A stretch of DNA of 20,270 bases from CAYPQL01 sp964412905 (GTDB lineage Bacteria > Patescibacteriota > Minisyncoccia > JAHIHE01 > JAGLIN01), in assembly GCA_964412905.1 (NCBI GenBank), contig CAYPQL010000028.1, forward strand, positions 1 through 20,270, in the 5' to 3' direction. A program made the position numbers and the translations under genes. The first letter of the stretch is position 1. The number at the start of each line of letters is the position of its first letter. Under the pieces are notes generated by a model that had not been told where the DNA came from, ran no database searches, and was given only the letters and a program-made list of their open reading frames with translations. This document shows, in pieces, positions 6,629 through 14,063 of the stretch.

Positions 6629-7912
6629 ATGCCGCACAAAATCAAAAAAATTCAAGCAAGGGAGATTCTGGATTCAAGGGGAAATCCGACGGTGGAGGCG
6701 GAGGTTGTTTTGGAAAATAAAATCAGGGCTGTCGCCGCTGTTCCTTCGGGGGCTTCAACGGGAGAATTTGAGGCGCTGGAGCTTCGCGACGGAGACGCGA
6801 AAAGATATAACGGGCAGGGAGTTTTGAAGGCGTGCGAGAATGTCAATAAAAAAATATTCAAGATATTAAAAGGCGAAGAAGTAACAAATCAAAAAAGAAT
6901 AGATAGCCTTATGATAAATCTTGACGGAACGGAAAATAAATCAAATTTAGGCGCGAACGCGATCTTGGGAGTTTCGCTTGCCTGCGCGCGCGCCGGAGCG
7001 ATGGCGACAAACAAGCCGTTATATAAATACATATCCAAAAATTACAAATTACAAATTACAAATTACAAATTACCCGTTCCAATGTTCAACATTTTTAATG
7101 GCGGAAAGCACGCGGATACCAATTTGGATATTCAAGAAATTATGATTATTCCCGCGGCGAATATTTCTTTTTTCGAGAAATTGAGATATGGAGCGGAGAT
7201 ATTTCATGAGTTAAAAAATGTGCTGGCCCGGCATAATTTAGACACGGATGTCGGCAATGAAGGCGGATACGCTCCCGACATCAAATCTACGGCTGAAGCG
7301 TTTGAGCTGATAATTGAAGCGATAAAAAAAAGCGGATATGTTCTGCGAAAGGATATTTCCTTGGCGCTGGATGCCGGAGCCAATTCTTTTTATAACGCTA
7401 AGGATAATTATTATGTTCTTAAAGCTGATAAAATATCGCTTTCTCGGGAACAGCTGAGTGCGCTTTATATGGAGTGGATGAGCAAGTATAATTTAATTTC
7501 AATAGAGGATCCATTGAACGAGAGTGATTTAGCCGGCTGGAAAAAACTAAATTCAAAATTCAATCCGCCCTCAGGCGGACAAAATTCAAAATTTATGGTA
7601 GTCGCGGACGATTTGACTGTGACGAATGTTAGAAAATTAAAAACAGCGATTGAAAATGATTGCGCCAACGCGATAATTATAAAACTGAACCAAATCGGAA
7701 CGCTCACGGAAACCATAGAAACCGTGAAAATGGCGCGAAAAGCCGGGTGGAAAATAATCGTCTCGCATCGTAGCGGAGAAACCTGCGACGATTTTATCGC
7801 CGACTTGGCGGTTGCGGTTGGCGCGGATTATATAAAAGCGGGATCTTTATCAAGAGGAGAAAGATTGGCGAAGTATAATAGGCTGATGGAGATAGAAGAG
7901 GAGATAGAGTAG
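6629..7912 (+). CDS. eno: Enolase
   Basis: A 427-aa enzyme converting 2-phosphoglycerate to phosphoenolpyruvate. The order is N-terminal REILDSRGNPTVEAEV, PSGASTGEFEALELRDGD, the substrate loop NGGKHADTNLDIQE, the catalytic-acid segment VGNEGGYAP (Glu211, with Asn where Asp is common), LDAGANSFY, IEDPLNESD, VADDLTVTN, the catalytic lysine in IKLNQIGTLTET, SHRSGET, and IKAGSLSRGERLAKYN. Metal ligands and the catalytic Glu/Lys pair are retained, so it should be active. Two surface loops are encoded by repeat DNA: five aaattac units (7039-7073) and a palindrome flanked by heptads (7549-7595). ATG 6629 has no Shine-Dalgarno. The C-terminus stops soon after EEIE, a little shorter than in E. coli. 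Confidence 0.97.
   Translation: MPHKIKKIQAREILDSRGNPTVEAEVVLENKIRAVAAVPSGASTGEFEALELRDGDAKRYNGQGVLKACENVNKKIFKILKGEEVTNQKRIDSLMINLDGTENKSNLGANAILGVSLACARAGAMATNKPLYKYISKNYKLQITNYKLPVPMFNIFNGGKHADTNLDIQEIMIIPAANISFFEKLRYGAEIFHELKNVLARHNLDTDVGNEGGYAPDIKSTAEAFELIIEAIKKSGYVLRKDISLALDAGANSFYNAKDNYYVLKADKISLSREQLSALYMEWMSKYNLISIEDPLNESDLAGWKKLNSKFNPPSGGQNSKFMVVADDLTVTNVRKLKTAIENDCANAIIIKLNQIGTLTETIETVKMARKAGWKIIVSHRSGETCDDFIADLAVAVGADYIKAGSLSRGERLAKYNRLMEIEEEIE
7039..7073 (+). repeat. Heptad repeat (aaattac x5) inside enolase
   Basis: Five perfect 7-bp units encode a NYKLQITNYKL-type loop between SKNY and LPVPMFN. Homologous enolases have a variable loop at this point, so the enzyme tolerates it. 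Confidence 0.9.
7549..7595 (+). repeat. Palindrome flanked by heptads, inserted in enolase
   Basis: Two aaattca units (7549-7562) are followed by the hairpin tccgcc-ctca-ggcgga (7564-7579), then aaattca and aaattta (7582-7595). It encodes LNSKFNPPSGGQNSKFM just before the conserved VADDL strand, several residues more than E. coli enolase has here. Confidence 0.8.
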
Positions 7913-7954
7913 AATTTTCAATTTCTAATTTTCAATTTTTCCGCCCGTGGCGGA
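7913..7954 (+). repeat. 14-bp tandem repeat plus GC-rich hairpin after eno stop
   Basis: Starting right after the stop codon, aattttcaatttct (7913-7926) is repeated with one change (7927-7940). A ccgcc-cgt-ggcgg hairpin (7941-7953) follows. This is the same module type as the one inside enolase. Confidence 0.8.
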
Positions 7955-8005
7955 TCAGCTTTGGGCTGACAATCAATTTTCAATGACTAAATTTTCAAAT
8001 TTATC

Positions 8006-8032
8006 TGTCATTCTGAATTTATTTCAGAATCT
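8006..8032 (+). repeat. 27-bp dispersed repeat, copy A
   Basis: The segment from tgtcattctgaa to ttcagaatct contains an inner inverted repeat (ttctgaa/ttcagaa). It matches the reverse complement of 10227-10253 with two differences. Confidence 0.75.
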
Positions 8033-8088
8033 TTCGATGGTTGCGACAAAACTAGGCTATGAGACATTAAGTTTTAATTTTTATAAAT

Positions 8089-8448
8089 ATGTATAAAATA
8101 GAAAAATGCCAGAAGGTAAAAGTTGATCAAGGATTTTTTTATCTTGGTCCGTCTAATAAAGAAAGAAGCGTTGGATATCTGGAATTAAATCCAAAAACAT
8201 CTTTAACGCTACACAACAGAACGACTGGAATTGAAAAATTAACACAAGTGAAAGAAATTTGTAGTATGATAATATATGATTTAGAAGAAGGCAGAATTAT
8301 TAAACTTAACGAAAAAGATGAGCTTGAAATAAAACCTGTCGGGACTTGGCATATTCATTGCAATCCGTATGATAAAATTTCTTTGACTCATTGGGATTTT
8401 GATGGTGATATTAGAAATATAATAGAAGCTATTAGAAGAAGCAATTAA
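8089..8448 (+). CDS. Cupin-like small protein
   Basis: A 119-aa protein with a single beta-barrel pattern. Residues about 35-60 read LNPKTSLTLHNRTTGIEKLTQV, then MIIYDLEEGRIIKLNEKDEL, and the second half has the conserved-looking IKPVGTWHIHCNPYD and SLTHWDFDGDI. The paired histidines in THW/HIH and the His in LHNR could form a cupin metal site. The C-terminal helix is NIIEAIRRSN. I recognise the cupin-type pattern but not a named family. ATG 8089 follows 'ttttataaat' with no Shine-Dalgarno. It sits between eno and gpmI, but a repeat-filled gap and a separate gpmI promoter argue against one operon. Confidence 0.65.
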   Translation: MYKIEKCQKVKVDQGFFYLGPSNKERSVGYLELNPKTSLTLHNRTTGIEKLTQVKEICSMIIYDLEEGRIIKLNEKDELEIKPVGTWHIHCNPYDKISLTHWDFDGDIRNIIEAIRRSN

Positions 8449-8471
8449 TTTTTGATTTGATTTGTAATAAT

Positions 8472-8501
8472 TTGAGCTTTGAAATAATTTGAATTTATAA
8501 T
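8472..8501 (+). promoter_or_regulatory. gpmI promoter giving a leaderless mRNA
   Basis: TTGAGC at 8472-8477 and a perfect TATAAT at 8496-8501 are 18 bp apart. Transcription would begin near 8508, directly at the ATG at 8509, so the message would have little or no 5' leader. Confidence 0.55.
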
Positions 8502-8508
8502 AAAATTT

Positions 8509-10062
8509 ATGCCAAAAAAACCTACAAACATTCTCATAATCCTGGACGGCTGGGGGACGGCGCCGAAAAATAGGGGGAACGCCATTGAATTAGCGAAGAA
8601 GCCGTTTTTTGATAGCTTGATCGGGAAATATCCGAATACGGTTTTAAACGCGACTGGATTGGCGGTGGGGCTTTCGGAAGATGAGAGAAGCGGGAGCGAG
8701 GCGGGGCATATAAATATCGGCGCGGGAAGAATCGTGAAGCAGGATTCGCAAATCATCAGAGAGGATATTGAATCCGGAAAATTTTTCAAAAATCCGAGAA
8801 TACTGCGAACCATAAACCATGCCTTAATAGAGAAAAGAAAACTTCATTTTATCGGGCTTTTGTCGGAGATTGACAGCCCTCACAGCGATCCGGAACATCT
8901 TTACGCGCTTTTGAAATTGGCAAAACAGAAAAAAATAAAGCAAGTCTATCTGCATCTTTTCACGGACGGCAGAGACACATATATCAAAGGAGCGGTTACA
9001 TTCTTGAAAGAGCTTAAAGCCAAAATGAAAGAAATGGGCATTGGCAAGATCGCGACCATAGGAGGAAGATATTATGGAATGGACAGAATCAAGCATTGGG
9101 ACAGATTGCAAAGAGCTTATAATACTATGGTTTTGGGAGAAGGAAATAGAAGCGCTTCTGCAGAGAAGGCGGTTGAAAATTCACATAGCCAAGGGCTGAC
9201 GGATGAGTTTATTGTTCCGACGGTTATAGTGGACGGCAATAATAAGCCTGTAGCTAAAATCAAAGACAACGATGCCGTAATACATTTTAATATTCGCGGC
9301 GACAGAGCGAGGCAATTTACAAAACTGTTCGTTCTGGATAAGATAATCGGCTATGAAAACAGATCGCGCAAATTGAAAAATATCTTTTTTTGCGCATTGA
9401 CAGATTTCGGTCCGGACCTTCCCGTGCAAGTCGCCTATCCGTCTCAAGCGATTGAAAATACATTGCCTTTCGTTATGAAAGATTTGAAACAGCTTTATAT
9501 CGCGGAAGCGGAAAAATATCCCCACATAACATACTTTTTCAACGGCGGGCACAAAGATCCCGTGGGCGGAGAAGACAGGGAGCAGATTATGTCGCCTAAT
9601 GTTTTTTCTTACGACCAGAAACCGGAAATGTCGGCGGAGGATATCACAAAAGTTTTAGTTTCCAACATAAGATATAATGTCTATGATTTTATGGCGGTAA
9701 ATTACGCCAATGCGGATATGGTCGGGCACACCGGGAATTTGAAAGCCACAATAATGGCTGTGGAGTTTTTAGATAAGTGTCTAAGGCGGGTAGTGGAGAA
9801 AGTTTTGGAAAGCGGGGGAACCGCCATAGTTACGGCCGATCACGGCAATGCCGACGAGATGATAAATTTTAAAACCGAAGAAATAATGACCATGCACAGC
9901 AAAAATCCCGTGCCGTTTATCGTAGTTAAAAATGAATATAACAAAGAGAATTGCAAACTAAAAAATAACGGTGTTCTGGGAAATGTCGCTCCGACTCTGC
10001 TTGATATTTTAAATATTAAAAAGCCGAACGATATGGTTTTGAGAAGTTTGATGGATAGATAA
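8509..10062 (+). CDS. gpmI: 2,3-bisphosphoglycerate-independent phosphoglycerate mutase
   Basis: A 517-aa, full-length enzyme interconverting 3- and 2-phosphoglycerate using two metal ions and a phosphoserine intermediate. The alkaline-phosphatase-type core starts with ILIILDGWG. The phosphorylated serine is Ser63 in SGSEAGHINIGAGR. HLFTDGRDT, RYYGMDRIKHWDR (substrate binding) and FNIRGDRARQ mark the inserted transferase domain. NYANADMVGHTG and VTADHGNADEM return the metal ligands, and MHSKNPVPF is near the end. All expected catalytic motifs are present. The start is ATG 8509, immediately downstream of a -10 box, consistent with leaderless translation. Product feeds enolase, encoded just upstream in its own unit. 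Confidence 0.97.
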   Translation: MPKKPTNILIILDGWGTAPKNRGNAIELAKKPFFDSLIGKYPNTVLNATGLAVGLSEDERSGSEAGHINIGAGRIVKQDSQIIREDIESGKFFKNPRILRTINHALIEKRKLHFIGLLSEIDSPHSDPEHLYALLKLAKQKKIKQVYLHLFTDGRDTYIKGAVTFLKELKAKMKEMGIGKIATIGGRYYGMDRIKHWDRLQRAYNTMVLGEGNRSASAEKAVENSHSQGLTDEFIVPTVIVDGNNKPVAKIKDNDAVIHFNIRGDRARQFTKLFVLDKIIGYENRSRKLKNIFFCALTDFGPDLPVQVAYPSQAIENTLPFVMKDLKQLYIAEAEKYPHITYFFNGGHKDPVGGEDREQIMSPNVFSYDQKPEMSAEDITKVLVSNIRYNVYDFMAVNYANADMVGHTGNLKATIMAVEFLDKCLRRVVEKVLESGGTAIVTADHGNADEMINFKTEEIMTMHSKNPVPFIVVKNEYNKENCKLKNNGVLGNVAPTLLDILNIKKPNDMVLRSLMDR

Positions 10063-10111
10063 ATTGCTGTATTATTGTATTACTAAATTACTTTGAATAA
10101 AGAAATAATCT

Positions 10112-10169
10112 TGTCGTTCTGAACTTGTCCGCCTGTGGCGGATCTGCCGAAGGCATGATTTCAGAATCT
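10112..10169 (+). repeat. 27-bp repeat split by a nested GC-rich palindrome, copy B
   Basis: The left end tgtcgttctgaa and the right end tttcagaatct match the 27-bp repeat at 8006. Between them lies tccgcc-tgt-ggcgga (10128-10142) followed by tctgccgaaggca, as if one repeat had inserted into the other. Confidence 0.65.
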
Positions 10170-10226
10170 ATTTTGTGATAGGCTTTGTTTGTGGTTTATT
10201 TTACAAGACTAGATGTAGAAGAAGAA

Positions 10227-10253
10227 AGATCCTGAAATAAATTCAGGATGACA
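10227..10253 (-). repeat. 27-bp dispersed repeat, copy C (inverted)
   Basis: agatcctgaaat...attcaggatgaca is the reverse complement of copy A with two substitutions that preserve the inner hairpin. Covarying changes of this kind suggest the hairpin itself is maintained. Confidence 0.75.
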
Positions 10254-10260
10254 AATATGC

Positions 10261-10281
10261 TAAATACTTAATACTAAATAC
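10261..10281 (+). repeat. Heptad repeat before the PfkB-family gene
   Basis: taaatac, ttaatac, taaatac: three 7-bp units ending six bases before ATG 10288. They occupy the position where a Shine-Dalgarno would be. Confidence 0.75.
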
Positions 10282-10287
10282 TAATTT

Positions 10288-11292
10288 ATGGACATAATTA
10301 CCGTCGGCGGGGCGACTCGCGACATAACTTTTATAACGGACAAGGGCAGAGTGATTGAGACGCCGGAGAATTTGACGGAGCAAGAGCTTTTTGGTTTTGA
10401 GTATGGAGCAAAAATAAGCAGCGAGGAGGTGTTTTTTAATTTCGGCGGCGGGGCTTGCAACACGGCGGCTACTTTTGCAAAATTAGGATTGAATGTTGCC
10501 GTTAATTGCAGAGTTGGAAAAGATGATGACGGGAAGTCAATGATAAAAAATTTAAAAGAATTAAGAATAAATACGGGCTTAATTCAAGTTGACGAAATTA
10601 AGAAAACCGGATTTTCAATGGTGGTGGTAGATAAAAAAGGCGGCGACAGGGTAATTTTTAAATATAAAGGCGCGAGCGATTTTCTTGATGTGAAAGAAGA
10701 AGAAATAAAAGACACGGAATGGATCTATCTCACTTCGCTTGCGGGAAACTGGGAGGAAGATTTGGCGGAAATTAATAAAACCGTTACAAATAATAAAATA
10801 AAGTTAGCGTGGAATCCCGGCGCCGCGCAGATTTCCGCGGGAAAAAATAAATTGAAAAAATCTTTCAAAAATACTGAAATACTTATCATAAACAAAGACG
10901 AGGCGATAGAACTTATAACAAGCGATGAAAGTTTAAAGCTGGATTTTAATGAAATAAATAATGTCGAGGTTCTGGCTAAAAATATAAAGAATTGGGGAGC
11001 AAAATTTGTTGTTATAACCGACGGCGCGAACGGAGCTTATGTATATGGCGGAGAAAGTGTTTTATATTCTCCTGCCACTCTGAATAAAAAAATTGACTCC
11101 ACTGGCGCGGGCGATTCCTTCGGCAGCGCTTTTGTCGGGGGATATATTTTAACCAATAATTTGGAGATAGCCCTGAAATATGGCGTAATAAATTCCGGCA
11201 ATGTCGTCAGTCAATATGGCGCGCAGAACGGGATTTTAGGGAGGGATGAGATTGAAAAAAGGCTGGATAAGGTGAAAGTAAGCAGGGTGTAG
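10288..11292 (+). CDS. PfkB-family carbohydrate/nucleoside kinase
   Basis: A 334-aa ribokinase-fold kinase. The N-terminus MDIITVGGATRDITF is the usual first strand. Signature 1 (FNFGGGACNTAATFAKLGL, about 50-68) binds the sugar. Signature 2 (DSTGAGDSFGSAF, 270-282) holds the anion hole and the catalytic base Asp276. A lid region and EAIELI, with the N-K-D-E motif (INKDEA), are present. The enzyme phosphorylates a sugar or nucleoside with ATP. Substrate cannot be set from sequence alone: ribokinase, adenosine kinase and 6-phosphofructokinase-2 types share these motifs. It may supply sugar phosphates to the lower glycolysis genes around it. ATG 10288 follows a heptad repeat without a Shine-Dalgarno. 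Confidence 0.85.
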   Translation: MDIITVGGATRDITFITDKGRVIETPENLTEQELFGFEYGAKISSEEVFFNFGGGACNTAATFAKLGLNVAVNCRVGKDDDGKSMIKNLKELRINTGLIQVDEIKKTGFSMVVVDKKGGDRVIFKYKGASDFLDVKEEEIKDTEWIYLTSLAGNWEEDLAEINKTVTNNKIKLAWNPGAAQISAGKNKLKKSFKNTEILIINKDEAIELITSDESLKLDFNEINNVEVLAKNIKNWGAKFVVITDGANGAYVYGGESVLYSPATLNKKIDSTGAGDSFGSAFVGGYILTNNLEIALKYGVINSGNVVSQYGAQNGILGRDEIEKRLDKVKVSRV

Positions 11293-11434
11293 TAATATTA
11301 TTCGTATCAATTATCTCGCATTGTGCTATCTGACTTTTCTAGCCTAGTCTAGAATTTTAAGATAGGACTTTTTAAGATAGATAATAATATGGTGAAAGTT
11401 TTGACAAGATAGTGATCGTATAGCAAGATAAAAG

Positions 11435-11462
11435 TTGACATCTCCATAAAAAATGTTAGACT
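11435..11462 (+). promoter_or_regulatory. Promoter of the ABC-F leader
   Basis: TTGACA (11435-11440) and TAGACT (11457-11462) are 16 bp apart, with a start near 11469. Upstream, TAAGATA occurs twice as direct repeats (11358-11364, 11373-11379), and CAAGATA-type half sites follow at about 11405 and 11423. These resemble the half sites of the operators at 14016 and 16822, here without the inverted partner. Confidence 0.5.
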
Positions 11463-11483
11463 GTGATTAGTGTAAAGACATAT

Positions 11484-11573
11484 ATGAACAATTTTTCTCT
11501 AAAATCAAATAACCTTTACGCCAGCCGAGTTTTTGGTTGCGTGGTGATGTACGAGGAAAAGCCTGCTAGATAG
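11484..11573 (+). CDS. Possible 29-codon leader ORF upstream of ABC-F
   Basis: ATG 11484 to TAG 11571-11573 encodes MNNFSLKSNNLYASRVFGCV followed by VMYEEKPAR. It begins about 15 nt after the predicted transcription start and has no Shine-Dalgarno. Antibiotic-inducible ABC-F genes in Firmicutes are often preceded by such short leaders, so a regulatory role is possible. No database match is claimed. It could also be decayed coding sequence. Confidence 0.3.
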   Translation: MNNFSLKSNNLYASRVFGCVVMYEEKPAR

Positions 11574-11615
11574 GTGGATTGTTTTTTGTCGCGCTTAAAA
11601 TGAAACTTAAGCAAT

Positions 11616-11666
11616 ATGAAACAATATGCCATTTTAGCGGGTTTTTTGATTGGAGAGGGGAATTGA
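11616..11666 (+). pseudogene. Possible LAGLIDADG homing endonuclease remnant
   Basis: A 16-codon frame encodes MKQYAILAGFLIGEGN and then stops at TGA 11664. YAILAGFLIGEGN resembles the first LAGLIDADG helix of homing endonucleases (LAG-x-x-D/x-GEG). Nothing of the rest of such a protein follows, because the ABC-F gene starts at 11686. The match is short, so chance is a real possibility. Confidence 0.35.
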
Positions 11667-11685
11667 AATAAATAAAACTAAAAAT

Positions 11686-13335
11686 ATGCTGGAAAATAAT
11701 AATATAATAATCAAAGGCAAGCCGGTTGAGGGATCGCTGGCGGTTTTGAGCAATGTTTCAAAAAAATTTGGAACGCAGGAAATTTTTTCGGGGATTGATT
11801 TGGTCGTGAATGGCGGAGATCATATCGCGATTGTCGGAGCGAATGGAATGGGAAAAAGCACGCTGGTGAAAATAATTATGGGGCTTCTGGAAAAAGACAG
11901 CGGGGATGTCCAGAAGAATAAAGATTTGAGCATCGGATATTTGCCGCAGGAAACGCACTGGGATTCTTTGGATAATGAAATTTCGGAAGAAATAAAATCG
12001 GCCGATAAAGAAATATATGATCTTATTCTGAAAAAACGGGAATACGAAGATTTGATTTCCGATGCCGATCGCCCCGACTTAAATAAAAAACTGGATGAAT
12101 ACGGGGAGATCGTTTCTGATTATGAAAACAGAGGCGGATATGAATACGAAGATTTTGCGGAAGAAGTTTTGGTCAAATTTAATTTTCCCGAAAGCGAATG
12201 GAAAAGGAAAGTAAAATCATTGTCCGGCGGAGAAAAGACAAGGCTGGCTTTGGCGAAAATAATTCTCCAAAAGCCGAATTTGCTTGTGCTGGACGAGCCG
12301 ACGAACCATCTTGACTTGGATACGATAAACTGGCTGGAAAAATTTCTGGTAAATTGGAGCGGAGCGATTGTCGCTATCTCGCATGATAAAAGGTTTCTGG
12401 ATTTGATTTGCGACAAAACTTTTGAATTGCAGAAAAATTGCTTGGAAAAATACTATTGCAACTATTCCGGCTATCTGGAAGAGAGAAAAGAGCGCGAGCA
12501 GAGGAAGGCGGAAGAATTTAAGAGGCAGGAAAAATATCTGGGCAAGCAGAATGAATTTATTGAGCGATTCAGATATAAAGCGACCAAAGCCAGAGCGGTG
12601 CAGAGCAGGATTAAGATGCTGGACAAGATAGATAAAATTGAGGAGCCGAAAGAAAACAGGAAGAAAGTCAAAATCAGATTTAACATCTCCAAAAGACTTC
12701 CTCAAAAAGTTTTGGAATTTGAGGATCTTTTTATTGGCGGTAAAGATTTTCCTCTGGCGGTTTTTGAGGGAAAGTGGACTGTGGAAAAAGACAATAAGAT
12801 AGGCATTATCGGTCCCAATGGCGCGGGAAAATCCACATTTCTCAAAACTCTCATCGGCAAAAGCGAATCAATTGAAGGAAAAATCAAAGTTTCCGCCGGA
12901 GTGAAAATCGGCTATTACGCGCAGGCGCACGAAGAGCTTGATCCTGAAAAGAATATTCTGGAGGAGGTAGAGTTTAAAGTCAGGGAAAAGCAAGAAAAAA
13001 TAAGAACAGTTTTAGGCGCTCTGCTTTTTTCCGGCGAAGATGTTTTCAAGAAAATTTCCGATTTGAGCGGAGGCGAAAGGGCGAGAGTGGCGCTGGCGGA
13101 ATTGATTTTGAGCGAAATGAATATGCTTGTTTTGGACGAGCCGACAAACCATCTTGATTTGGAAAGCAAAGGCGCGATTATTGAAGTTCTGAAAAGTTTT
13201 ACCGGCCCGATTATAATCGTCTCCCACGACAGGTCTGTTTTATCGGAAGCTTGCAATATAATCTGGGAAATTAAAAATAATGAAGTCAAAGAATATCTGG
13301 GGAATTATGATGATTATGAGGCGAGGAAAAAATAA
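11686..13335 (+). CDS. ABC-F family ATP-binding protein (ribosome-associated type)
   Basis: A 549-aa soluble protein with two ABC ATPase domains and no membrane segment. Domain 1: Walker A GANGMGKST at 51-59, LSGGEKTR near 179, DEPTNHLDLD near 203, and a SHDKRF switch. A charged linker (about 260-340) contains the ABC-F feature ERFRYKATKARAVQSR, which inserts toward the ribosomal E/P site in characterised members. Domain 2: GPNGAGKST at 376, then LSGGERAR, DEPTNHLDLE and SHDRSVL. The family acts on translation: antibiotic protection or relief of stalled ribosomes. I start at ATG 11686; an in-frame TTG at 11650 would add 12 residues overlapping the remnant. The leader of more than 200 nt suggests regulated expression. 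The subfamily (Uup, YkpA/YbiT or resistance type) cannot be settled here. Confidence 0.93.
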   Translation: MLENNNIIIKGKPVEGSLAVLSNVSKKFGTQEIFSGIDLVVNGGDHIAIVGANGMGKSTLVKIIMGLLEKDSGDVQKNKDLSIGYLPQETHWDSLDNEISEEIKSADKEIYDLILKKREYEDLISDADRPDLNKKLDEYGEIVSDYENRGGYEYEDFAEEVLVKFNFPESEWKRKVKSLSGGEKTRLALAKIILQKPNLLVLDEPTNHLDLDTINWLEKFLVNWSGAIVAISHDKRFLDLICDKTFELQKNCLEKYYCNYSGYLEERKEREQRKAEEFKRQEKYLGKQNEFIERFRYKATKARAVQSRIKMLDKIDKIEEPKENRKKVKIRFNISKRLPQKVLEFEDLFIGGKDFPLAVFEGKWTVEKDNKIGIIGPNGAGKSTFLKTLIGKSESIEGKIKVSAGVKIGYYAQAHEELDPEKNILEEVEFKVREKQEKIRTVLGALLFSGEDVFKKISDLSGGERARVALAELILSEMNMLVLDEPTNHLDLESKGAIIEVLKSFTGPIIIVSHDRSVLSEACNIIWEIKNNEVKEYLGNYDDYEARKK

Positions 13336-13397
13336 AAATTTTAACTCTTGAAATCCATTGATATTTTTATTAGCTTGCCTTATTGAAATAACTTATT

Positions 13398-13507
13398 TGT
13401 CATTTCGAGTCCCCGCATCATCGCGCGGGGCAAGCTCCGGCGAGAAATCTATAATTTTCAGATGTTTCTGCAATATTCAGATTTCTCACGAGGCGTTCGA
13501 AATGACA
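13398..13507 (+). repeat. Nested inverted-repeat element of about 110 bp
   Basis: Outer arms tgtcatttcga (13398-13408) and tcgaaatgaca (13497-13507) enclose a ccccgc/gcgggg hairpin (about 13411-13430) and an inner pair gagaaatct (13442-13450)/agatttctc (13479-13487). This looks like a small palindromic or MITE-like intergenic repeat. Nothing in it suggests a protein. Confidence 0.7.
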
Positions 13508-13564
13508 GAATCATAAGTCGTTTTAACAGGCGCTAGTTTTATAAAAATAAAAAATTTGGAAAAA

Positions 13565-13592
13565 TTGACACAAAATTTTAAGAGATTATAAT
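13565..13592 (+). promoter_or_regulatory. Strong sigma-70-type promoter
   Basis: TTGACA (13565-13570) and TATAAT (13587-13592), both perfect, are 16 bp apart. The start site near 13599 gives a leader of about 23 nt to ATG 13622. Confidence 0.75.
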
Positions 13593-13621
13593 AGAAATAT
13601 AATTTGAATAAGTTTTCGATT

Positions 13622-13879
13622 ATGATTACTAATAAAGATATAGAAAAATTAAAAGAAACATTTGCCACTAAAGAAGAAATGAAAAATTCCGCGGAAGAAG
13701 TGAAAAGGCATTTTGATGTCGTTGCCGAGGATATTAAAAGTGAATTCAGGATAGTCGCCGAACAGCTTTCTTCCAATAGCGACAAGCTTAACGACCATGA
13801 TCAGAGAATCAATAATCTTGACGAAGAAGTTTCAATGCTGGGGATAAGAATGACGGTGGTTGAAGGCAAAGTTAGATAA
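13622..13879 (+). CDS. Small coiled-coil protein
   Basis: An 85-aa, highly charged and largely helical protein with heptad-like hydrophobic spacing throughout: a KDIEKLKETFATKEEM-type start, then VAEDIKSEFRIVAEQLS and DQRINNLDEEVSMLGIRM. The ATKEEMK stretch recalls the short 'ATKED' coiled-coil proteins that are common in small CPR and Firmicutes genomes. No membrane segment or signal is visible. I choose ATG 13622; a TTG at 13604 would be almost at the transcription start. It is a single-gene unit with a perfect promoter and a strong terminator. Function unknown. Confidence 0.65.
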   Translation: MITNKDIEKLKETFATKEEMKNSAEEVKRHFDVVAEDIKSEFRIVAEQLSSNSDKLNDHDQRINNLDEEVSMLGIRMTVVEGKVR

Positions 13880-13900
13880 ATAATTTTTAGAGAATATTAT

Positions 13901-13938
13901 AAAACCCCCGCAACTTTCAAAAGTTTGCGGGGGTTTTA
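13901..13938 (+). terminator. Rho-independent terminator, likely bidirectional
   Basis: aaaacccccgcaa pairs with ttgcgggggtttt, plus ctt/aag with one bulged T, and loop tcaa. It has T on the right and A on the left, so it could act on both strands. It shares its apex with the terminator at 15951. Confidence 0.88.
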
Positions 13939-13994
13939 TATTTTCTTTATTTTAACAAACACAGAAGATGGAAATATCTGGAAGTTAATTGGGC

Positions 13995-14048
13995 TTGACA
14001 GCTCTTTTCGGTGTGGTAAGATAAGTATGCAATATCTTACTTATCTTA
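13995..14048 (+). promoter_or_regulatory. Promoter and operator of the AbrB-like unit
   Basis: TTGACA (13995-14000) and TAAGAT (14017-14022) are 16 bp apart. Overlapping the -10 is GTAAGATA-N9-TATCTTAC (14016-14040), an 8-bp perfect inverted repeat. A second reading gives an 11-bp perfect inverted repeat, taagataagta (14017-14027) with tacttatctta (14038-14048). A repressor bound here would block RNA polymerase. The first gene of the unit encodes a DNA-binding protein, so autoregulation is likely. Confidence 0.7.
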
Positions 14049-14063
14049 ATAAACACAACAAAC

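Noticed and set aside
11484..11600. Known riboswitch or RNase P/SRP RNA in the ABC-F leader
   Set aside because: The string gaggaaaagcctg briefly recalls RNase P, but the surrounding conserved regions are absent.
12217..12705. Long 162-codon minus-strand frame opposite the ABC-F gene
   Set aside because: It is a mirror of a strongly conserved ABC ATPase coding region, with no start signals.
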